Shown here piece by piece: positions 7,928 through 13,268 of a stretch of DNA of 13,268 bases. Both the position numbers and the translations under genes were made by a program. Origin of the DNA: Xenococcus sp039190385 (GTDB lineage Bacteria; Cyanobacteriota; Cyanobacteriia; Cyanobacteriales; Xenococcaceae); NCBI GenBank assembly GCA_039190385.1, contig JBCCYD010000147.1, positions 1 through 13,268 of the forward strand, given 5' to 3'. Position 1 is the stretch's first letter, and each line of letters opens with the position of its first letter. The notes under the pieces were generated by a model. That model had not been told where the DNA came from. It saw only the letters and a program-made list of their open reading frames with translations, and did no database searches.

Positions 7928-8129
7928 ATTGTTGTAAATTATATATGTATTGCCCATATAAGTAAATAAACTCAGAAAAATATTTTAAATAATTAGAATA
8001 AATTGTTTTGTTTATGAATTAAAAATACTCGAACAAGAAACTACTAAGTGGAATAATAATATTGGTAAAACCCAATGATATTAACAAATAAAATACTTCT
8101 CTAATTAATAAAAAAAATAGTATAAAATC

Positions 8130-11100
8130 ATGAAAACTATAGATAATTTTTTAACAGATCTTTATAAAAAAGATATAAAATTCTGGCTAGAAACCAAAGA
8201 CAATAATGAAGTCAAATTACGGTTTAATGCTCCAGAAGAGATTTTAACAGATGAGTTGATTTCTCAACTAAAAGAACTGAAACCTCAGATAATTGAATTT
8301 TTACAATCTACAAATACTAGTTCAAAATCTAGTAAGGTTCATATTGAAAAATGCGATCGCACTAAACCATTACCGCTATCTTTTGCCCAACAAAGATTAT
8401 GGTTTATGGAACAGCTACAGCCTGGGGCAAACTACAATATCCCTACAGGAGTAAGGCTGCAAGGTAATTTAAAGCTAGATATCCTAGAACAAAGTCTTAA
8501 CGAAATTATTCGTCGTCATGAAGTTTTACGGACTAACTTTCAAACCGAATCAGGCCAACCGCAGCAAATTATTAATCCTGAAGCAAAAATTAATTTAATT
8601 GTTCACAACTTAGAAAATGTAGAGATAGCAGAACAAGAAGCCAAAATATTAGAATTATCTAGTCAAGAAACCGTTCAGTCTTTCAACTTAGAGAAAGATT
8701 TATTATTAAGAGTAACTGTAATTCGTCTTAATCCCCAAGAACATATTGTTTTACTAATAATGCACCATATCATCTCAGATGGTTGGTCAATGGATATTGT
8801 AGTAAGAGAGTTAATTACTCTATACAAAACTTACAGTGCAGGGGAAAAATCTCCTTTCCCAGAACTAGAGCTTCAATATGCAGATTTTGCTAGCTGGCAG
8901 CGAGAATGGTTACAGGGGAAAGTCTTAGAACAGCAGCTAAGTTATGGCCGACAGAATTTATCAGGTACTTTACCAGTATTGCAATTGCCAACAGATTTTT
9001 CTCGAAGCCGGAGACAAACGTTCAAAGGAGCCAATCATACTTTTGAATTAGGGACAGAACTTACTCAAAAATTAAATGACTTAGCACGAGAGTCAGAAGT
9101 AACCTTGTTTATGTTGCTGTTAGCAGCCTACAAGATACTCTTATCTCGCTATACTGGCCAAGACGATATTATTGTCGGTGTGCCGATCGCTAATCGTAAT
9201 CGTACAGAAATAGAAGATTTAATTGGTTTTTTTACTAATACTCTAGTTTTACGTTCAGATTTGTCCAATTGTCCGACTTTTAAGCAATTATTAGTTCAAA
9301 TCAAAGAAATAACCTATAGTGCTTATGATAATCAGGATCTACCCTTTGAAAAATTAGTAGAAGAATTACAGCCTGAAAGAGATTTAAGCTATAACCCTCT
9401 GTTTCAAGCTAAATTTCGCTTAGAAAATTTACCTCAACCGGTAGAGATTCCTGGATTAAGTATTTCTACAGTTAAACAGACTGAATTTGTGGCCAAACTA
9501 GACCTGAGTTTAGATATGTACCAAACTACTTCTGGTTTAGTCGGGGGATTTGAATATAATACGGATTTATTTAAACCTGAAACGATATCTAGATTAGTAG
9601 GCCATTTTCGAACTTTACTCACAGAAATTGTTAACAAACCTGACTGCCCGATCGCAGAGCTATCGTTATTGACCGCAGCAGAAAAGCAACAAATATTGGT
9701 GGATTGGAATGATACTAAAGTTGAGTTTCCAGAACAGCTTTGTTTTCATCAAATCTTTGAGGCTCAAGCCGCTAAAACACCTGATAATATTGCCCTAATT
9801 TTTGAACAAGAAAAACTCACCTATGCCGAATTAAATCAAAAAAGTAGCGAGTTAGCAGCTTATCTATCTAGTTTGGGTGTCAAGCCAGAAGTTAGGGTGG
9901 GAATTTATTGCGATCGCTCTTTCGAAATGATTATTGCTTTCTTGGCTGTTCTCAAAGCAGGAGGGGCTTATGTTCCGCTCGATCCTGCCTATCCTCAAGA
10001 TCGATTGGATTATATTGTCGAAGATAGTCAAATCAATATTTTATTGACCCAAGCGAAATACGAAGATACATTCAGCGCCCCGCAAAGCGGATCTCTTCGA
10101 GATCGCGACTTAACAATAATCAACTTAAATTCTCCCCTGCCCCTCCGCCCCTCTGCTCCCTCCGCTTCCTCCGCCCCCTCCGCTCCCTCTGCCTCCTCTG
10201 CCGTTTCTCCAGAAAACCTCGCTTACATAATCTACACCTCAGGTTCCACAGGAAAACCCAAGGGAGTGTTAATTCCTCACAGAGGATTAACCAATCTTAC
10301 TGAACATAAAATAAGAGCTTGTCAGGTTGATGCGGATAGTTGTGTACTGCAATTTTTCTCCTTTAGTTTTGATGCCTCGATCCCAGAAATTATTATGTCC
10401 TTGGGTTGTGGTGCCAAGCTTTGTTTAGCGACGAGAGAAACCTTGCTACCAGGAGAAGGGTTATTGAATTTACTGCGATCGCAAAAGGTAACTCATATCA
10501 CCATGACACCCTCTGCTTTAGCGACTTTACCAGCAGCAGAATTACCTGATTTAAAAATGGTTTTAGTGGGAGGAGAAGCGCCATCAGAAGAATTAATTAA
10601 TCAATGGTCGGAAAATCGCTTATTTATTAACGCTTATGGACCGACAGAAGTAACAGTTAATGCCAGTATGGTTAGTTGTGGTAATGGAAATCCGAGCCAG
10701 CCGACTATTCGGCCTAGTGAGAATAAGCAACTTTATGTCTGCGATCGCAATTTACAACTCGTACCGATTGGTGTTGTTGGCGAACTTTATATTGCGGGGG
10801 TAGGATTAGCTAGAGGTTATTTGAATCGTCCTGAATTAACAGCAGAAAAATTTATCCCGAATCCTTTTTCATTGAACATTGACCATTTACCATTGACCAG
10901 TCAGAGCAACGCTTCTTCATCTCCCCCTGCTCCCTCCGCCCCCTCTGCCCCTCTGCTCTATAAAACAGGGGATCTAGCAACTTACCTTCCCGATGGCAGA
11001 ATAAAACTATTAGGAAGAATTGATAATCAGGTAAAAATCAGAGGTTTTCGGATTGAACCAGGAGAAATTGAAATCCTAATTAATCAACATCCTGATGTCA

Positions 11101-11648
11101 AAATTAGTGTGGTAACGCCTTTAGTAGACAATAGAAATGACAAATATTTAGCAGCTTACGTTGTCCTGAAGCCAAATAGCGAAGTTCAAGTCTCTAGTTT
11201 GCGGAATTTTCTACAATCAAGAATACCAGGCTATATGATTCCTCAAAATATTGCTATTCTAGATTCGCTGCCGCTAAATACCAATGGCAAAGTTGATCTC
11301 AAAGCTTTACCCAAGATTCAAGAAAATTTAGCCAAAGTTCCCCAAGAGATTGTTGCTCCACGCAATGCCAATGAAACAAAATTGAGAGATATTTTTGTAG
11401 AAGTTCTAGAAGTAGAGTCAATTAGTATCTATGACAATTTCTTCGAGCTTGGTGGACATTCCTTGTTGGCAACTAAATTAATTGCTTTGCTGCTAGAGGA
11501 ATTCTCAATTGATATTAATGTGATTGATTTATTTGAAGCTCCTACTGTTGAAGGATTAGCTAAAAGAATTGAAAATAAGATAGCTATCAAAGAAATCTCT
11601 GAGAGTAGCTCTGATCAAGAAGAAGAACGGGAACAGATTAGAATTTAG
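8130..11648 (+). CDS. NRPS, TubC docking-C-A-PCP, single module
   Basis: 1172 residues. Residues 1-59 read as a TubC-type N-terminal docking domain (FLTDLYKKDIKFWL, APEEILTDELISQLKELKPQIIEFL). C domain about 80-500, with PLSFAQQRLWFMEQL at 82-96 and an intact HHIISDGWS at 212-220. A domain about 540-1060, with YTSGSTGKPKG, YGPTE, LYKTGDL and catalytic Lys1054. PCP has FFELGGHS with Ser1111. The tail after the PCP is short and acidic (SSSDQEEEREQI), as in C-terminal docking segments, and there is no thioesterase. Pocket residues read D-A-P-T-V-V-A-V-N-K; I recall no match, and Pro at the third position is unusual, so the substrate is unassigned. In-frame repeat tracts lie before A3 (668-692) and between A6 and A7 (916-943). 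The start fits the docking domain, though no Shine-Dalgarno is evident. It presumably extends a chain delivered by another NRPS or PKS subunit. Confidence 0.97.
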   Translation: MKTIDNFLTDLYKKDIKFWLETKDNNEVKLRFNAPEEILTDELISQLKELKPQIIEFLQSTNTSSKSSKVHIEKCDRTKPLPLSFAQQRLWFMEQLQPGANYNIPTGVRLQGNLKLDILEQSLNEIIRRHEVLRTNFQTESGQPQQIINPEAKINLIVHNLENVEIAEQEAKILELSSQETVQSFNLEKDLLLRVTVIRLNPQEHIVLLIMHHIISDGWSMDIVVRELITLYKTYSAGEKSPFPELELQYADFASWQREWLQGKVLEQQLSYGRQNLSGTLPVLQLPTDFSRSRRQTFKGANHTFELGTELTQKLNDLARESEVTLFMLLLAAYKILLSRYTGQDDIIVGVPIANRNRTEIEDLIGFFTNTLVLRSDLSNCPTFKQLLVQIKEITYSAYDNQDLPFEKLVEELQPERDLSYNPLFQAKFRLENLPQPVEIPGLSISTVKQTEFVAKLDLSLDMYQTTSGLVGGFEYNTDLFKPETISRLVGHFRTLLTEIVNKPDCPIAELSLLTAAEKQQILVDWNDTKVEFPEQLCFHQIFEAQAAKTPDNIALIFEQEKLTYAELNQKSSELAAYLSSLGVKPEVRVGIYCDRSFEMIIAFLAVLKAGGAYVPLDPAYPQDRLDYIVEDSQINILLTQAKYEDTFSAPQSGSLRDRDLTIINLNSPLPLRPSAPSASSAPSAPSASSAVSPENLAYIIYTSGSTGKPKGVLIPHRGLTNLTEHKIRACQVDADSCVLQFFSFSFDASIPEIIMSLGCGAKLCLATRETLLPGEGLLNLLRSQKVTHITMTPSALATLPAAELPDLKMVLVGGEAPSEELINQWSENRLFINAYGPTEVTVNASMVSCGNGNPSQPTIRPSENKQLYVCDRNLQLVPIGVVGELYIAGVGLARGYLNRPELTAEKFIPNPFSLNIDHLPLTSQSNASSSPPAPSAPSAPLLYKTGDLATYLPDGRIKLLGRIDNQVKIRGFRIEPGEIEILINQHPDVKISVVTPLVDNRNDKYLAAYVVLKPNSEVQVSSLRNFLQSRIPGYMIPQNIAILDSLPLNTNGKVDLKALPKIQENLAKVPQEIVAPRNANETKLRDIFVEVLEVESISIYDNFFELGGHSLLATKLIALLLEEFSIDINVIDLFEAPTVEGLAKRIENKIAIKEISESSSDQEEEREQIRI
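10075..10099. repeat. 25-bp element shared with A1 of the first NRPS (copy 2)
   Basis: Identical over 25 bases to the reverse complement of 4656-4680. It encodes APQSGSLR between A2 and A3 motifs. The surrounding coding sequence of A1 and A3 is also closely similar (LDYIVEDSQI, LTIINL), which points to shared ancestry or gene conversion of this block. Confidence 0.93.
10130..10203. repeat. Pyrimidine-rich repeat tract in A3 pre-A3 loop
   Basis: An imperfect array of CTCCGC/CTCTGC-like units on the coding strand, translated as Ser/Pro/Ala repeats (SAPSASSAPSAPSASSA, about 675-691) just before NLAYIIYTSGSTG. It is in the same class as the tracts at 1221-1252, 3557-3614 and 10921-10958. Confidence 0.9.
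10877..10897. repeat. Heptanucleotide repeat (CATTGAC/CATTTAC/CATTGAC) in A3, A6-A7 loop
   Basis: Three 7-bp units, the middle one differing by one base, read in frame within NIDHLPLTSQ. Together with the following pyrimidine tract they form an insertion between A6 (RGYLNRPELTAEKFIPNPF) and A7 (LYKTGDL). Confidence 0.8.
10921..10958. repeat. Pyrimidine-rich tract in A3 between A6 and A7
   Basis: CTCCCCCTGCTCCCTCCGCC and similar units that follow, translated as SPPAPSAPSAPLL directly before the A7 motif YKTGDL. It belongs to the same sequence class as the pre-A3 tract of this gene. Confidence 0.88.
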
Positions 11649-11682
11649 CAAGAATTATCTAAAGAACAAAAACTCAAATAAA

Positions 11683-12438
11683 ATGGCGATCGCATCCAAT
11701 AATCCCTGGCTTCCTCGAATTAATTCTAATCCTCAAGCAAAGTTACGTTTATTCTGTTTCCCCTACGCTGGAGGCTCAAGCTATACCTTTGAGTCCTGGG
11801 TAGATGTTTTACCAAATACTGTCGAAATTTGTCCGATTGAATTACCAGGAAGACGGAGACGGTTTAGGGATCCTCTGTATAAACGTCTAGACTCATTGAT
11901 AACAGATTTATCTGTGGCAATTGTTCCCTATTTAGACAAACCATTCATTTTTTTTGGTCATAGTATGGGTGGCTTGGTAAGCTTTGAGTTGACCCGCTTA
12001 CTTCGCCGAAAAAATAATTTGAGTCCAGTTCATTTATTAATTTCTGCCCGTAGTGCTATTCAGCTTCCGCCATCTAAACCGCCTATTCATCATCTAGAAT
12101 ATGAAGCTTTTAAACAAGAAGTTATTCGTTTAGGAGGAACACCACAAGCTATTTTAGAAAACCAAGAAATGATGGATCTAATGATTCCAATTGTAAAAGC
12201 GGATTTTGAAGTTATCGAAACCCATACTTATCAACCAGAAATTCCTTTAAATATTCCGCTAACTATTTTTGGAGGAGAGAATGATCTCGAAGTTACTCCA
12301 GAAGAATTAGCTGCTTGGGAGGAGCAGACATCCGCTAATTTTTCACTAAAAATGTTTGAAGGGGGACATTTTTTTATCGAGGAGCAGAGATCGCTTTTAT
12401 TAAAATCGGTTAACAGTATACTCAAGCTTTATGTATAA
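11683..12438 (+). CDS. Type II thioesterase (NRPS editing, GrsT-like)
   Basis: 251 residues, the usual size for stand-alone NRPS/PKS thioesterases of the alpha/beta hydrolase fold. FCFPYAGGSS is at 25-33, ELPGRRRRF at 53-61, the nucleophile elbow GHSMGG at 92-97 (Ser94), the likely acid at Asp201 (GGENDLEV) and the catalytic His229 (EGGHFF). The family hydrolyses misprimed or stalled acyl groups from carrier-domain phosphopantetheine arms and acts in the cytoplasm. It begins 34 bases after the NRPS stop on the same strand, so the two probably form an operon. The ATG runs straight into a HIP1 site (codons 2-4), and no Shine-Dalgarno is visible. The thioesterase is a separate protein, so it does not by itself explain how the final peptide is released. 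Confidence 0.95.
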   Translation: MAIASNNPWLPRINSNPQAKLRLFCFPYAGGSSYTFESWVDVLPNTVEICPIELPGRRRRFRDPLYKRLDSLITDLSVAIVPYLDKPFIFFGHSMGGLVSFELTRLLRRKNNLSPVHLLISARSAIQLPPSKPPIHHLEYEAFKQEVIRLGGTPQAILENQEMMDLMIPIVKADFEVIETHTYQPEIPLNIPLTIFGGENDLEVTPEELAAWEEQTSANFSLKMFEGGHFFIEEQRSLLLKSVNSILKLYV

Positions 12439-12732
12439 ATTGGGTAATTTGTAGTACTTAAATACTTCGCGATCGCGTGTAATACTAAATCCTGTTTACA
12501 TACTCATCTTTTACTGGAGCAGAGGAGAAAGAGAATGAATAACGGTAAAGGGGTTTTGAGAATCGGATTTAGGATAAATCTCTATTCTCTTAACTAGAAC
12601 AACTAATAAAAATGCGTAATAAATAATAAAATTATCGCTAATCAATGAAAATCGCGGATCGCGTTTCCATAGCTTCAACTTACGGCACATGGAATTTTTA
12701 AATAATCTATAATTTGACGCAGAAAGAGTGAA
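12439..12732. other. Convergent intergenic region without a recognisable gene
   Basis: 294 AT-rich bases between the convergent thioesterase and TPR genes. It holds one HIP1 octamer (12469-12476) and a near-HIP1 motif CGCGGATCGCG (12653-12663). I see no convincing stem-loop plus T-run, so the terminators of the two operons remain unidentified. Confidence 0.6.
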
Positions 12733-13268
12733 TTAGTTTTCTGGGCTATATTTTTCCAGTAATTTCTGAAAGCGAACATCCTGACGAATATTATCAAAAT
12801 CAGAATTTTTCTTTGCCATATTGCAGTATTTTTTGTTTAGTAGAATCGCTTCTTTTAGATTTTGAAGAGCTAGGCCAATTTCATTTTGGATAGAATAAAT
12901 GCAAGCTATTTTATACCAAGCTAGATACTCATCAGGTTTAATGTTCAAAACCTGCTTATAGGAGGTGATTGCTTCTTCATATCTTCCTAAATTAAATAAA
13001 GCATTCCCGCGATTACCCCAAGCTCTATATCCATCAGGTTTAATTTTGAGAGCTTGGTCGTGGGAGGCGATCGCTTCTTCTAATCTTCCTAAATTCTTTA
13101 AAGCAATCCCGCGGTTGTTCCAAGCTTCGTGGTAATCAGGTTTAATTTTGAGAGCTTGGTCGTGGGAGGCGATCGCTTCTTCTAATCTTCCTAAATCACT
13201 TAAAGCATTCCCGCGGTTGTACCAAGCTTCGTGGTAATCAGGTTTGATATCGAGAGCTTTCTCATAGG
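12733..13268 (-). CDS. TPR-repeat protein, C-terminal part (5' end beyond right edge)
   Basis: About 178 codons are open to the right edge and end at TAA (12735-12733). A shorter frame starting at an internal Met (12948) would miss most of the repeats. The visible protein is a run of 34-residue tetratricopeptide repeats with the pattern AWxNRGxALxxLGRxEEAIASxDQALxIKPD, followed by a more divergent repeat (AWYKIACIYSIQNEIGLALQNLKEAI) and a tail (FDNIRQDVRFQKLLEKY) typical of cyanobacterial TPR proteins. TPRs form helical scaffolds for protein-protein contacts; the partner and the N-terminal domain are not visible. It converges on the NRPS operon and has no obvious link to peptide synthesis. 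Confidence 0.92.
   Translation of the reverse strand, partial: YEKALDIKPDYHEAWYNRGNALSDLGRLEEAIASHDQALKIKPDYHEAWNNRGIALKNLGRLEEAIASHDQALKIKPDGYRAWGNRGNALFNLGRYEEAITSYKQVLNIKPDEYLAWYKIACIYSIQNEIGLALQNLKEAILLNKKYCNMAKKNSDFDNIRQDVRFQKLLEKYSPEN
12934..13268. repeat. 102-bp tandem DNA repeats encoding TPRs
   Basis: The motif ATCAGGTTT recurs at exactly 102-bp spacing (AGG core near 12934, 13036, 13138 and 13240), one TPR per unit. The two units between about 13037 and 13240 are almost identical in DNA, each with a HIP1 site at the same place (13067 and 13169), which indicates recent duplication or homogenisation. Confidence 0.92.

Larger units (their letters stand above)
7493..8129. promoter_or_regulatory. 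Divergent intergenic promoter region of the two NRPS operons
   Basis: 637 AT-rich bases separate the start codons of the flavoprotein-NRPS operon (minus) and the NRPS-thioesterase operon (plus), so promoters for both must lie here unless transcription comes from outside. I see a Fur-like inverted repeat at 7913-7927, a TATAAT on the minus strand at 7943-7938, and an inverted repeat TCCTAGG-AA-CCTAGGA at 7688-7703. I find no well-spaced -35/-10 pair on either strand. There is no HIP1 site here. A 61-codon open frame on the minus strand (7690-7875) shows no family features, and I do not call it a gene. Confidence 0.7.

Noticed and set aside
8061..8076. ATTGG-TAAAAC-CCAAT inverted repeat upstream of the plus-strand NRPS
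   Set aside because: Arms of only five bases in AT-rich DNA; too likely by chance to call an operator.
8121..8126. TATAAA just before the NRPS ATG as a -10 box
   Set aside because: It lies three bases from the start codon, too close for a promoter giving a translated leader.
12439..12732. Rho-independent terminator after the thioesterase gene
   Set aside because: No GC-rich stem followed by a T-run could be found on either strand.

Overview
The window looks like cyanobacterial DNA. It is AT-rich, yet the octamer GCGATCGC (HIP1) occurs at least 21 times in 13.3 kb, and the palindromic and heptanucleotide repeats resemble those of filamentous or colonial cyanobacteria. I cannot name the species. 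The window is part of a non-ribosomal peptide synthetase (NRPS) cluster in two divergent operons, followed by an unrelated TPR-protein gene.

Layout. Minus strand, 7492 down to 1: a thioredoxin-reductase-like flavoprotein gene, then after 18 bases a giant NRPS gene that runs off the left edge. The visible NRPS is C-A-PCP-Cy-A with an oxidase (Ox) domain starting inside the second A domain. The first A domain reads as Ala-type and the second as Cys-type, so the module pair should build an aminoacyl-Ala-thiazole (or thiazoline) unit. Between 7493 and 8129 lies an AT-rich divergent promoter region with a Fur-family-like inverted repeat. Plus strand, 8130 to 12438: a one-module NRPS (TubC-type docking domain-C-A-PCP), then a type II thioesterase gene that should remove wrong or stalled acyl groups from the carrier domains. 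The region 12439 to 12732 shows no gene. From 12733 to the right edge is the 3' part of a TPR-repeat gene on the minus strand.

How they work together. The two NRPS proteins are probably parts of one assembly line, with the TubC-type domain receiving the chain from a partner's C-terminus. No terminal thioesterase, reductase, transporter, MbtH or phosphopantetheinyl transferase gene is visible, so the chain order and release step lie outside the window. The redox flavoprotein has the CxxC of thioredoxin reductases but a degraded NADPH site.

Most notable. All three adenylation domains carry short repeats, palindromes and pyrimidine-rich tracts read in frame as low-complexity peptide. They sit at recurring loop positions: before the A3 P-loop in all three domains, and between A6 and A7 in two. 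Genomic repeats appear to be colonising the same tolerated loops of the NRPS enzymes repeatedly.
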